NCBI RefSeq assembly: GCF_918698245.1
Contig: NZ_CAKKMS010000007.1
Coordinates: 124,001 to 188,000, forward strand
Length of the DNA: 64,000 bases
From: Pedobacter sp. Bi126
GTDB taxonomy: Bacteria > Bacteroidota > Bacteroidia > Sphingobacteriales > Sphingobacteriaceae
Direction of reading: 5' to 3'
Below, piece by piece: positions 1-8,623 of the stretch. A model generated the notes under the pieces. It made no database searches and was not told the DNA's origin. It saw only the letters and a program-made list of their open reading frames with translations. Position numbers and translations under genes: made by a program. Positions within the stretch are counted from its first letter, which is position 1; every line of letters begins with the position of its first letter.

Positions 1-225
1 TGTGGCTTCGGCAACTGGGATCTCATATTCATATTCCATCCGTGTGGCCCCTATTGTTTGACCTTTTATCGTTAAAAAGCCTTTGGTTTCTGTTACCCTT
101 ACACGTATGGTTTTATCTTTATCCGTAAGCAGATAGCCTTGCCTAAAAAGCTTTCCCTCTGGTTTGCTCAGATTAGCCCACTTCTGCAGATCGATTAAAA
201 ATTTCCGTTCTATTTCTTTTCCCAT
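1..225 (-). CDS. CYTH domain protein, partial (5' end only)
   Basis: The first 75 codons are visible; the gene runs off the left edge of the window. Translation begins MGKEIERKFL, which carries the ExExK signature (EIERK) of the CYTH / triphosphate tunnel metalloenzyme family. These enzymes bind a triphosphate substrate and metal ions inside a beta-barrel. Strand-forming stretches with alternating charge follow (TIRVRVTETKGF, then LTIKGQ), as expected for the tunnel. The start codon overlaps the stop of the upstream ACT-domain gene by one base (TAATG), so the two are probably co-transcribed. The actual substrate, for example inorganic triphosphate or ATP, cannot be told from this fragment. 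Confidence 0.85.
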   Translation of the reverse strand, partial: MGKEIERKFLIDLQKWANLSKPEGKLFRQGYLLTDKDKTIRVRVTETKGFLTIKGQTIGATRMEYEYEIPVAEAT

Positions 226-617
226 TATTTGGAGAGTTGTTCTAAAATATTCATCGCTGCCTCCTTATCTTTCACATTCACAAATATATGGTCGTGATAA
301 TAGCCCGCGATTACGTTGCAGCTTATACCTTTTTCAGCTAGTGCAGCTGAAAATGCTGCTGTTAAACCTACTGCTTCTAAAGAAGAGTGTACGGTTAATG
401 TGATCCAGGAAGCGGTAAAAGTATATTCAAGCCGCAAATGATCTGCAATTTCTTTTTTTAAGACCACCGTGGTTGCCTCCTGCTCTTTGAATAAACAAAT
501 CGCCAGGTTAATATCTATTGTGTTTGGATGTTCAACCCTACAAAATACAAATTCGCCAGGATTATGCACTGGTTTCATTGTTTTTAGCAGTTTTGCCAAA
601 CTTTTTTCCCCTGCCAT
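225..617 (-). CDS. ACT domain-containing protein (COG3602/DUF2241-like)
   Basis: A 130-residue cytosolic protein made of two small ACT-like halves. The GYYHDHIFV stretch near the C-terminus is the hallmark I associate with the COG3602 group. ACT domains usually bind amino acids or other small ligands; the ligand here is unknown. I chose the ATG at 617 (MAGEKS) over a longer reading from 647, because the longer one runs into the hexosaminidase C-terminus and 617 leaves just one base after that gene's TAA. The 3' end overlaps the CYTH start by one base. Family assignment is fairly firm, function is not known. Confidence 0.75.
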   Translation of the reverse strand: MAGEKSLAKLLKTMKPVHNPGEFVFCRVEHPNTIDINLAICLFKEQEATTVVLKKEIADHLRLEYTFTASWITLTVHSSLEAVGLTAAFSAALAEKGISCNVIAGYYHDHIFVNVKDKEAAMNILEQLSK

Positions 618-618
618 T

Positions 619-2568
619 TTATCTTGCTCTTTTCTGCAGGTCAGCAATGGGCATACTGATCAATCTTCCAATGGGTTGTTTACCACGATAGGTAATTACA
701 CGTAACATACTGGCATCTTTTGGTACCTGTAACGCGGCCGTGTATTTCGGGTAAAAGCGATCGGGAGTAGAGTTGTCGAAGCTATAATAGATATCCAGAC
801 CATCTATTTCTGGCGTTAATTCGATAATTAATTGTTTATCTGCACTGCGTTTCACCGTAAAAATCGGATCGTAAATAGCAGGTGAGTATTTAATCTCTGC
901 GAAATCTAATCGTTTGAAATGCTGTTGTGTACGATCAACGAAATTTGTCCAGTTTTTCTTTTCAATCGGACTCCAGATCGATTCGGCAATGGCAAATGCG
1001 CGTGGCCAAACCATATACTCTACCTGGCGAAAAGTAAATACCTGTTCTGTCCAAAGGTTGGCCTGTGCACCAATCACATATTGTGCATTTACGCCCGCTG
1101 GAACAGGGTTAAACTGATAGGCTTTATTTAACCTTAACGAGGCATAAACTTTTGGTTCGGTAATCGGATCCGCCTGCATATAATCCAGATATGCAAAATC
1201 TGTCGGACTCATTACCACATTGTGTTTTTCGTTCGCTGCCTGGATACCATATTTCATTCCTCTCCAGCTCATTACGGCTGCTGTTGGCGATACACCACCT
1301 TCAAGAATTTCGTCCCAGCCCATAAATTTTTTGCCTTTCGAAATCACGATCTGTTCTACACGTTTTTCAAAATATGCCTGAACCTGAGGAATGGTTTTTA
1401 AACCTTCGCGAAGCATTAAGGCTTTAACCTGATCGTTCTTTTCCCAGAAATTATGGGGGGCTTCGTCTCCACCCATGTGGATGTACTCGAAAGGAAAAAG
1501 TTTAGCTACCTGGGTAAGTACCGAATCTAAGAACACATAAACTTTTTCGTTTGCCGGGCAAAGCGTATTATCAACCAAAGCTGTTGGTGGGGCACCACGG
1601 CTCCAATCCATTATTTTCTCGCCTGAGCGAACTTTATAATTAACTGCATCTGGTGTGCATGATAAATCTGGGTATGAGGCAATGGCAGCTAAACTATGCC
1701 CCGGAACATCGATTTCTGGTAATATGTTTACAAAACGTTCTTGTGCATACTGAACAAGCTCTTTAATATCATCCTGTGTATAAAAACCGCCGTAGGTGCG
1801 AGGTTCATCAGCGGTAGGTGGGATGAAATCGCCGAAAGTTCCAGTTTTTTTAACACTCCAGGCACCTATTTCAGTTAATTTAGGCAAGCCTTTAATTTCA
1901 ATTCTCCAACCTTCATCATCTACGAGGTGCAAATGCAACAGATTAAATTTATAGCTTACCATGTCATCAATAAACTGCTTTACCTCCTGTTTGGTGAAAA
2001 AGTGACGGGCTACATCGAACATTAAACCTCTCCATCCTAATTTCGGATAATCTACCACATCAACACAAGGCGCCTTCCATTTGATATTATTTACTAGTTC
2101 CTTGCTTTCTATTTCGGCCGGAAAAAGTTGAAGAAGCGATTGGACTCCATAAAAAATACCTGCAGGCTGATTTGCTGTGATGACCACCTGGGTAGGGTTA
2201 ACATTTAATTTGTAGCCCTCTTTACCGAGTTGAGTATCTTCCTGGGTGTTTAAGATCAGTTTAATAGTCGGGTGACTTGAATTACTTACTGTGCTTACAA
2301 ATTTGCCTGTAGCAGTAGTAATCCGGTCAGAAAGGTAAGCGATAGATTGTTTTAATTCTCCACTTTTAACAGTCTGGATGGTTACATTTTCTGGCAACGT
2401 AAAAGTACCTGCCTTTTTCATTAAGGATACAGGTTCGGGGATGATGGCAATTGGTGTTTGCACAACTGCGCTTTCGGAATCGCCGATTTCAGTTTCTGTA
2501 ACTATAGACTGAGCGAAGGTATTGGCTGCAAAAAAACAGCAGGAGATAATCAGGAATAATTTTTTCAT
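619..2568 (-). CDS. Beta-N-acetylhexosaminidase, GH20 family
   Basis: A 649-residue secreted enzyme. Residues 1-20 form a signal peptide ending NTFAQ. An N-terminal GH20b-type domain (about 45-165) precedes the catalytic TIM barrel, which opens with KLGWRGLMFDVARHF. The HMGGDEAPHNFW motif carries the Asp-Glu pair used in substrate-assisted hydrolysis of terminal GlcNAc/GalNAc residues. The barrel also holds WGWDE-type and WTEQV segments expected to line the sugar pocket (MGWDEILEGG, NLWTEQ). It probably releases GlcNAc from chitin oligosaccharides, glycans or peptidoglycan fragments in the periplasm. The last 70 residues form a small beta domain common in Bacteroidota GH20. It is first in an operon with the ACT and CYTH genes, with no room for separate promoters. 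Confidence 0.93.
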   Translation of the reverse strand: MKKLFLIISCCFFAANTFAQSIVTETEIGDSESAVVQTPIAIIPEPVSLMKKAGTFTLPENVTIQTVKSGELKQSIAYLSDRITTATGKFVSTVSNSSHPTIKLILNTQEDTQLGKEGYKLNVNPTQVVITANQPAGIFYGVQSLLQLFPAEIESKELVNNIKWKAPCVDVVDYPKLGWRGLMFDVARHFFTKQEVKQFIDDMVSYKFNLLHLHLVDDEGWRIEIKGLPKLTEIGAWSVKKTGTFGDFIPPTADEPRTYGGFYTQDDIKELVQYAQERFVNILPEIDVPGHSLAAIASYPDLSCTPDAVNYKVRSGEKIMDWSRGAPPTALVDNTLCPANEKVYVFLDSVLTQVAKLFPFEYIHMGGDEAPHNFWEKNDQVKALMLREGLKTIPQVQAYFEKRVEQIVISKGKKFMGWDEILEGGVSPTAAVMSWRGMKYGIQAANEKHNVVMSPTDFAYLDYMQADPITEPKVYASLRLNKAYQFNPVPAGVNAQYVIGAQANLWTEQVFTFRQVEYMVWPRAFAIAESIWSPIEKKNWTNFVDRTQQHFKRLDFAEIKYSPAIYDPIFTVKRSADKQLIIELTPEIDGLDIYYSFDNSTPDRFYPKYTAALQVPKDASMLRVITYRGKQPIGRLISMPIADLQKRAR

Positions 2569-2931
2569 TAAAATAATTAAAGCGGGTTAACCGAATAAGT
2601 ATAATCCGCAATTTATTAAAAAAGATTTTAATCGGAGGTATTTGTGTGGAAGGAAATGTTCAAGAAGCAAAGCGCGGAGCACATAACGTTTGGTTTGGAT
2701 AAAATCGTTATTGAATTTATGGCATTATTAGAGATTTGTCAGCCTGAGCAGAGTCGAAGACTTAATGGCAAAATCTGTCTACTCAGGAAACTTCATTTCA
2801 TTACCAATGACGGATTTTAAAGATCGGTCGTCATTGCGAGGCACGAAGCAATCTAAAGCGCACGCTGGAAGCGATCGTAAGATTGCTTCGTCGGCTGAAA
2901 AAGCCTTCTCGCAATGACGATTTCTCGTAAA
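2569..2931. repeat. Intergenic palindromic repeat (GTCATTGCGAG type)
   Basis: No gene is visible in this 363-base gap. At about 2826-2920 lies an imperfect palindrome whose arms read CGTCATTGCGAG and CTCGCAATGACG, with inner arms GAAGCAATCT / AGATTGCTTC-like. The stretch just before it (CAATGACGGATTTTAAA) is also found before related palindromes near 7030 and 42100. A fragment near 2740 (CCTGAGCAGAGTCGAAGAC) resembles another at about 42030. The palindrome could act as a terminator between the flanking minus-strand transcripts, but I see no U-tract. Confidence 0.75.
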
Positions 2932-3321
2932 CTACAAAAACCTTTTCAACCATTCCATAGCTTTCTCATCATCGGTAAATGATTTAATTGGAATAGGAGG
3001 GGTTTGAAACTTAAACAGGATTTTCATAATCAATTGGGCTAAACCGGGTTTCGAAACCATCGCCATCGCCGTATAAATTTGAGGCAATTGCTCCGTAGAA
3101 AACTTTCGTGTTTCTTTGTCTGGAACAGGAGAGCTTTTTAAGTAAATCAACAATGGAACTTTCTTATTCCCCGTAATTTTCTTCACCAGTTCAACATTGG
3201 CCGCAATATTTTCTACTGTACGTAAAATGCTTTTACTGTACGAAATGAGTATTCCATCATCTGTTAACAAATAATCGGCAATTTCGCCTTCAATAAGTTG
3301 TTTGTCGCTATCGTTTTCCAT
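2932..3321 (-). CDS. Small SpoIIAA/STAS-like protein, hypothetical
   Basis: A 129-residue soluble protein with no signal peptide. The alternation of strands and helices (ADYLLTDDGILISYSK, then KVPLLIYLKSSPVPD, then a final FTDDEKAMEWLKRFL helix) is typical of SpoIIAA/STAS-like or DUF7793-type Bacteroidota proteins. The last segment matches the usual KAMEWL ending of that fold. It starts three bases after the aldehyde dehydrogenase stop would end on the same strand, so it is the last gene of the catabolic cluster. Its role there is unknown; a regulatory or membrane-associated accessory role is only a guess. Confidence 0.7.
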   Translation of the reverse strand: MENDSDKQLIEGEIADYLLTDDGILISYSKSILRTVENIAANVELVKKITGNKKVPLLIYLKSSPVPDKETRKFSTEQLPQIYTAMAMVSKPGLAQLIMKILFKFQTPPIPIKSFTDDEKAMEWLKRFL

Positions 3322-3324
3322 TTA

Positions 3325-4698
3325 TTATCCCCTTAAATGATAGCCTTTTGGTTTAGTAAAAGCTCTTAATCCCTGATGCGATAATGTAGCCCCAATGCCC
3401 GAATATTTTCTTCCACTCCATGGCAATGCTGCACTCACTCTGTCGCAGCAATTCCAATAACCCGAACCCGCGTCAAGCTGAGATAGTATTTTTTCAGCCC
3501 TTGCCTGATCGGCCGTATAAACCGATGCCGTTAAGCCATAATCTGTATCTTTCATCATATTTAAGGCCTCTGCATCGTCTTTCACCTTCATAATTCCGAT
3601 AATCGGTCCAAAACTTTCTTCCTGCATTACCAGCATATTATTGGTAACATCTGTTAGCACTGTTGGTTCAAAATAATAGCCCTTTCCCTCAATGGCCTTT
3701 CCGCCAGTTAATAATGTTGCACCTTTACTTAAGGCATCCTTAATTTGGTTTTCCAATACCAAAATCTGCTCTTTCCGTGTTAAAGCACCAATATATACGC
3801 CATCGGTTGTTGGTTGGCCCATTTTCCAGCTTTTAACTTCGGTAACAAAGGCATTTAAGTAATTTTCGTAATTTTTCTCATGCACATAAATGCGCTCAAC
3901 TGAACAACAACTTTGTCCGTTATTGTAAAAAGCACCATCAGCGGTACCAACCGCAGCAGAAGCAACATCGGTTACATCTTCGGCAATATACAACGGATCT
4001 TTTCCGCCTAATTCCAATTGGCAGGGAACCATTTTTGCTGCTACTTTTTCGTAGATGAATTTCCCCGTTTTATAGGAGCCAGTAAAAAAATAACCATCAA
4101 AACCCATCTCTAATAATGCCGCTCCCGTTTCTTTTGCGCCAATAGCGATATGGAAAACATCATCAGGTACCCCAGCTTTTTTTAACATTTTTTCAATCTC
4201 GATTCCGGTTAAGGTGGCATATTCTGAGGGTTTGTACATTATGGCATTGCCACTCAATAAAGCTGGGATAAATACATTTACCCCAACAAGATAAGGGTAA
4301 TTCCAGGCGGAGATATTACAAACTACACCCAGGGGTTCGTATTTAATGATTTCTTTGAGTCCTGGTTCATCGGTCATTATTTCATTGGCCAGGTATTTTT
4401 CGGCATTGATCAACATCCATTTGATGCGGGCTCTTGCACCATTAATTTCGTTGCGCGATTGTTGGAGTGGTTTGCCTACTTCGCTGGTTAATACCGATGA
4501 CAATTCTTCTATTTCAGCCTCCATTAAATCACTAAACCGAGCAATAACCGAAATCCTTTCGCTAAGGGTTTTGTTGGTCCATTGTGGTTGAGCTTTTTTT
4601 AAAGTATCTAATTTAGTTTGGAGCGTAGATGAGTTATCTTCCGCTAAACTTGTAATAATTTCTGCTGTTGCCGGGTTGATGATCTGCATGTTATTCAT
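3325..4698 (-). CDS. NAD(P)-dependent aldehyde dehydrogenase, cluster member
   Basis: A 457-residue aldehyde dehydrogenase of normal family length. Visible catalytic elements are the oxyanion Asn in AWNYP (N133), the general base Glu in LELGGKDP (E229) and the nucleophile in GQSCC (C264). It oxidises an aldehyde to an acid with NAD(P)+. The family includes succinate-semialdehyde and gamma-glutamyl-aminobutyraldehyde (PuuC-like) dehydrogenases. In this cluster, with a glutamine-synthetase-like ligase, an amide hydrolase and an alcohol dehydrogenase, I infer that it oxidises a gamma-glutamylated aminoaldehyde. A narrow 3-base gap links it to the downstream small gene. Exact substrate is inference. 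Confidence 0.88.
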   Translation of the reverse strand: MNNMQIINPATAEIITSLAEDNSSTLQTKLDTLKKAQPQWTNKTLSERISVIARFSDLMEAEIEELSSVLTSEVGKPLQQSRNEINGARARIKWMLINAEKYLANEIMTDEPGLKEIIKYEPLGVVCNISAWNYPYLVGVNVFIPALLSGNAIMYKPSEYATLTGIEIEKMLKKAGVPDDVFHIAIGAKETGAALLEMGFDGYFFTGSYKTGKFIYEKVAAKMVPCQLELGGKDPLYIAEDVTDVASAAVGTADGAFYNNGQSCCSVERIYVHEKNYENYLNAFVTEVKSWKMGQPTTDGVYIGALTRKEQILVLENQIKDALSKGATLLTGGKAIEGKGYYFEPTVLTDVTNNMLVMQEESFGPIIGIMKVKDDAEALNMMKDTDYGLTASVYTADQARAEKILSQLDAGSGYWNCCDRVSAALPWSGRKYSGIGATLSHQGLRAFTKPKGYHLRG

Positions 4699-4800
4699 TT
4701 TTTTACCACGGATTTTTCACAGATGAGCACAGATTTTTAAAAAGGGTTTAGGACTAACATCCTAAATTAGCTTAATACTTACAATCTGTGTTTATCCTTT

Positions 4801-5514
4801 TTATCTGTGGTTGATATTTAATTTTATCGCATTAATAAAAGCCTCGTGTAAGTTTTTGCTAAAAGGGCCTTGCTGGTCTTTTAATCGTTCAGGGTGCCAT
4901 TGTACAAATAACAAAAAGGATTTTCCTTCCGGTTCCACCCGCTCCATGGCTTCTGTAACGCCATCTGGTGATATTGCACTCACCACCAAACTTTTCCCTG
5001 TTTTATCGGTGCTTTGGTGATGGTTACTGTTCACTAGGCCTTTATCGGTATTCACAATCTGGTTCAGCCACGAGGAAGGATTGATGATAATTTCGTGATA
5101 TCGGTCAGATTTATCGTGCATTTTTGAATGATCGAATTTTCCCCAGGTTGGGATATCAGGAATCAAAGTTCCGCCAAAAAATACGTTACCCACCTGCATG
5201 CCTCTACAAATGCCCAAAACAGGGACAGAATTGGCTTCGGTATAGGTTAAAACCTTAAATTCAAACTCGTCACGTTTTTCGTCAATATCATCATCATAAC
5301 AGTAAGGATAGTATTCGGGCTGATTATAAAAACGGGGATGAACGTCTTCTCCTCCAGTTAAAACGATCCCATCACATTTTCTGATCTCGTCGAAATTGTT
5401 GAGCTTGTACCCGAGCTGGATTACCTCCACATTTTTGTTGTAGGATAAAACCCAATCCCGATAGATGTTGAATTTGCTACAGTCGGTAACACCAATTATT
5501 ATTTTATCAGACAT
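4801..5514 (-). CDS. Class I glutamine amidotransferase-like gamma-glutamyl hydrolase (PuuD-like)
   Basis: A 237-residue peptidase C26 family protein. The triad is visible: nucleophile C103 in LGICRGMQ, and H207 plus E209 in QWHPER. The TGGEDVHP segment near the start and the SNHHQS loop are also typical of PuuD-like hydrolases, which cleave gamma-glutamyl amide bonds to release glutamate. I chose ATG at 5514 (MSDKII); the alternative GTG at 5529 would add MELIN and is less convincing. It lies between the Fe-alcohol dehydrogenase and the aldehyde dehydrogenase, which fits a final deglutamylation step of the pathway. Confidence 0.87.
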   Translation of the reverse strand: MSDKIIIGVTDCSKFNIYRDWVLSYNKNVEVIQLGYKLNNFDEIRKCDGIVLTGGEDVHPRFYNQPEYYPYCYDDDIDEKRDEFEFKVLTYTEANSVPVLGICRGMQVGNVFFGGTLIPDIPTWGKFDHSKMHDKSDRYHEIIINPSSWLNQIVNTDKGLVNSNHHQSTDKTGKSLVVSAISPDGVTEAMERVEPEGKSFLLFVQWHPERLKDQQGPFSKNLHEAFINAIKLNINHR

Positions 5515-5657
5515 ATTAATTAATTCCACTGATTTATCTTTTTTCCTTCGGGATGATTACACCTATTTTTCCTTCGGGGATGATTACACCGATTTTTAGA
5601 TTACACTGATTTTAATGGTTTAGTAATCCTAAAATCACGTAATCTTTTAATTCTAAT

Positions 5658-6806
5658 CTATAACGCATTTAAGTACAATTGTTTAAAATCTTCCCTGCTT
5701 ACCGGTTTAGGATTGTTTGGATGTGCAAAATCTGCAAAGGCTAAATCGGCAAGTGTTTCTATATGTTCATTTTTAACACCAATATCACTCAATTTATGCG
5801 GAATATTCACTTTCGTATTTAAATCGAACAGATATTTTACAACAGCCTCACCATTTTCATCTTTGAGATCCAGCGTACGGGCAATTTTTTTAAAACGATC
5901 TTCAAAGCCAGCAACATTGAACTGCATACCGTAAGGAATATTCACTGCATTAGCCAATCCGTGATGGGTATCTAACAAAGAAGAAAGCGGATGCGCAAGT
6001 GAATGCACTACACCCAAGCCTTTTTGAAAAGCAATTGCGCCCATCATCGAAGCCATTAACATTTTGCTACGGCTTTCTAAATCGGGATTGTTGGTTGCCC
6101 GTTCCAGTGCATCTTTGATCAATGAAATTCCCTCCAGCGCGATTCCATCACACATCGGGTGGAAATTTTTAGCCAGATAAGCTTCCATATTATGTGTCAA
6201 TGCGTCCATACCTGTTGCGGCAGTGATAAAGGGCGGCAAATCCATGGTTAACTCGGGGTCTGCAAATACGATCTGCGCCATTAATTTTGGCGAGAACAGG
6301 ATTTTTTTCTGGTGGGTTTCATCGTCGGCAATAATTGCGCTGCGGCCAACCTCACTTCCTGTACCTGATGTGGTTGGGATGGTGATAAAATGTGGAACAT
6401 CGTTCGTTACGTAGACATCGCCGCCGATTAAATCATCATACTTGAATAAATCCTCGCGGTGATTAACACGGAGTACAATTGCACGGGCAACATCTAAAGC
6501 TGCACCACCACCAATACCAACTATACTGTCGCGATTTGTAGCATCCCAAACATCAGTACCTTTATAAACATCACTTTTTACCGGGTTTTTGTGGACGTCG
6601 CTAAAAACCTCGACAGCAATACCCTTTGCTTTTAAATCTTCAACAATGGTTTTAAAAAAGTGAAGTTGCGCAATGGTGGGGTCGGTTACAATTAATGGGG
6701 CCTTTAAATTGTTTTTGCTTAAGTAGGCGGGCAACTCTTTTACTGCGCCAGCACCAAAACGAATGGTTGTAGGGAAATTAAACTGATGGATTTTATCAAA
6801 TATCAT
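5658..6806 (-). CDS. Iron-containing (group III) alcohol dehydrogenase
   Basis: A 382-residue Fe-ADH of usual length. The nucleotide-binding GGGAALDVAR (about 99-108) and TTSGTGSEVG (145-154) segments are present. The four metal ligands are predicted as D201 and H205 (DALTHNMEAY), H268 (VVHSLAHPL) and H282 (DTHHGLANA). Such enzymes interconvert primary alcohols and aldehydes with NAD(P)(H). Its position between the ligase/permease pair and the hydrolase/aldehyde dehydrogenase pair replaces the amine oxidase PuuB of a putrescine cluster. This suggests a hydroxyl group, not a second amine, is oxidised. The role is inferred from context. Confidence 0.9.
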   Translation of the reverse strand: MIFDKIHQFNFPTTIRFGAGAVKELPAYLSKNNLKAPLIVTDPTIAQLHFFKTIVEDLKAKGIAVEVFSDVHKNPVKSDVYKGTDVWDATNRDSIVGIGGGAALDVARAIVLRVNHREDLFKYDDLIGGDVYVTNDVPHFITIPTTSGTGSEVGRSAIIADDETHQKKILFSPKLMAQIVFADPELTMDLPPFITAATGMDALTHNMEAYLAKNFHPMCDGIALEGISLIKDALERATNNPDLESRSKMLMASMMGAIAFQKGLGVVHSLAHPLSSLLDTHHGLANAVNIPYGMQFNVAGFEDRFKKIARTLDLKDENGEAVVKYLFDLNTKVNIPHKLSDIGVKNEHIETLADLAFADFAHPNNPKPVSREDFKQLYLNAL

Positions 6807-7261
6807 GACAACTAATTTTTCTTTTATTTAACCACCTTAGGTGTTTGAGTGCAACTAAGGATGAGTTGTTATTTTACTGTTTATTAAAAACCTAACTAAT
6901 ATACAGTTAGCTAAGGTGTTCTAAGGTGACTTAGATGGTCAACATTTTACTTTGTTTTTATTTTTTTACCACCTTAGGCACCTGAGGTCACATAAGGTTG
7001 GGTGTTAATATCAAGATTCTGAACCAAGTTACCAATCACAGATTTTAAAAAAACGGTCGTCATTCCCGCGCAGGCGGGAATCTTAATGCAACCTATAAAC
7101 CCTGCCAAGGCATTAGGATTATTCATAAGTTTTCGTTAATTCAACGGCATTCATGAGCACTCCGTGGTTCCCAATCAAGTTGGGAATGACGATGACCCGT
7201 ATTCTCTCATATTTAGTCATTGTTTTTTTAAAAATTTGATTTTTAGCATGAACACTTTAGG
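6807..7261. repeat. Intergenic region with GTCATTCCCGC palindrome and CCACCTTAGG repeats
   Basis: This 455-base gap interrupts the cluster between ligase and alcohol dehydrogenase. Two copies of a CCACCTTAGG.G..TGAG-like motif lie near 6832 and 6968 (a related stretch occurs near 59690). At about 7056-7193 is a 138-base element with hairpin GTCATTCCCGCGCAGGCGGGAATC at its left end and GGTTCCCAATCAAGTTGGGAATGACG at its right end. Near-identical elements occur at 42121-42234 and, reversed, at 13397-13516. No open reading frame is supported. A separate promoter for the alcohol dehydrogenase half may lie here. Confidence 0.8.
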
Positions 7262-8623
7262 CTAAATAATTTCTAAATACCTTTTCAATTCCCAATCGGT
7301 TACTACTTTAGCATATTGCTTGCATTCCCATTCGCGGGTCATGGTAAAATGATCAACGAAATCTCCGCCCAATAATGTTTTGGCCAGATCAGAATTTTTC
7401 ATCTTTTGTGTTGCTTCAAATAGATTACGCGATAGTATGCCGTTCGATAAATCGGTATATCCGTTTCCTTTGGTGGCCGGTTGTTCGAGTTTTAATTTAT
7501 TTTTAACACCGTACATTCCTGCTGCCAAACAGGCCGAAAGTGCTAAATAAGGATTGGTATCCGAACCCACTATGCGGGTTTCTAAACGCGAAGCCTTTTT
7601 GCTTCCAGGTAATGCGCGCAATGCAGTTGTACGGTTATCGATTCCCCAGGTTACCGTAGTTGGCGCCCATGCGCCTTCAACTAAACGTTTGTAACTGTTT
7701 ATGGTAGGGGCAATCAATGGTAAAAGGTATGGAAGGCAATACAACTGACCAGCGATATAACTTTTCATTATTTCGCTCATTTTAGCTGCATCTTTTTCAT
7801 CGTAGAACAAATTGATCTTCTTGTCTGCGTCCCAGAGGCTTTGGTGCACATGGCCACTGCATCCCGGTAAGTTTTCGCTTATTTTGGCCATAAATGTGGC
7901 GAGGATACCATGTTTATAGGCGATTTCCTTTACGGCTGTTTTAAATAATATGGCCTGGTCGGCAGCTTGCAAAGCAGGAGCATATTTGATGGCCGCTTCG
8001 TAAACCCCTGGTCCGGTTTCGGTATGCAAACCTTCAATCGGGATATCGAATTTATTTAGCAGTTCGAACAGATCGCTCATAAACTCATTTCGGTAAGTGC
8101 TCCTCAAAATGGAATAACCAAACATGCCTGGACTTAAAGGTTTTAAATTAACGAAACCTTTCTCTTGTATCGTCTCTGGCGTTTCTGAAAAATTGAACCA
8201 TTCAAATTCCTGTGCAAAGAGCGGCGAAAATCCTTCACTTTCACATTCTGCAATCACTTTCTTTAGCAACTGCCTCGGACAGACAAAACTTGCCTGATCC
8301 TGATCGTCAATAAAATCGCCCAAAAAGAACGGCACGTCATTTTCCCAGGGAATTTTCCGAAAGGTACTCAAGTCGATTTTAACTTGTGCATCGGGATAGC
8401 CGGTATGCCAACCTGTATATTTTCCATTTTCATAAGCCACATCACCTGCATCCCAACCAAAGGTAACATCACAGAAACCCAATCGGCCTTCAACCAGGGA
8501 TGCGAATTTTTCGGCAGCTACATATTTCCCCCTTAAAATACCGTCGATATCGGCAACGGCTAATTTTACTTTTCCAGAGGGATGATTTTTAACATAATCC
8601 AGAATTTCCTTGCTCGTATTCAT
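7262..8623 (-). CDS. Glutamine synthetase-like gamma-glutamylamine ligase (PuuA/GlnA4/IpuC group)
   Basis: A 453-residue type I-gamma glutamine synthetase homologue. The N-terminal segment ADIDGILRGKYV and the FGWDAGDVAYENGKYTGW-type loop are typical of PuuA/GlnT-like ligases, not of housekeeping GlnA. Metal and substrate residues visible are E139 and E141 (QEFEW), E202 and E209 (HTETGPGVYE), H258 and H260 (GHVHQS), R313 (SYKRL) and R331 (DNRTT). These enzymes use ATP to join glutamate to an amine. The start overlaps the permease stop by one base, so uptake and gamma-glutamylation are translationally coupled. With an ethanolamine-type permease, ethanolamine is the likeliest amine; this is inference. 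Confidence 0.88.
   Translation of the reverse strand: MNTSKEILDYVKNHPSGKVKLAVADIDGILRGKYVAAEKFASLVEGRLGFCDVTFGWDAGDVAYENGKYTGWHTGYPDAQVKIDLSTFRKIPWENDVPFFLGDFIDDQDQASFVCPRQLLKKVIAECESEGFSPLFAQEFEWFNFSETPETIQEKGFVNLKPLSPGMFGYSILRSTYRNEFMSDLFELLNKFDIPIEGLHTETGPGVYEAAIKYAPALQAADQAILFKTAVKEIAYKHGILATFMAKISENLPGCSGHVHQSLWDADKKINLFYDEKDAAKMSEIMKSYIAGQLYCLPYLLPLIAPTINSYKRLVEGAWAPTTVTWGIDNRTTALRALPGSKKASRLETRIVGSDTNPYLALSACLAAGMYGVKNKLKLEQPATKGNGYTDLSNGILSRNLFEATQKMKNSDLAKTLLGGDFVDHFTMTREWECKQYAKVVTDWELKRYLEII

Noticed and set aside
5515..5529. GTG start adding five residues to the PuuD-like hydrolase
   Set aside because: ATG at 5514 gives the conserved short N-terminus before the first strand; no ribosome binding site favours the GTG.
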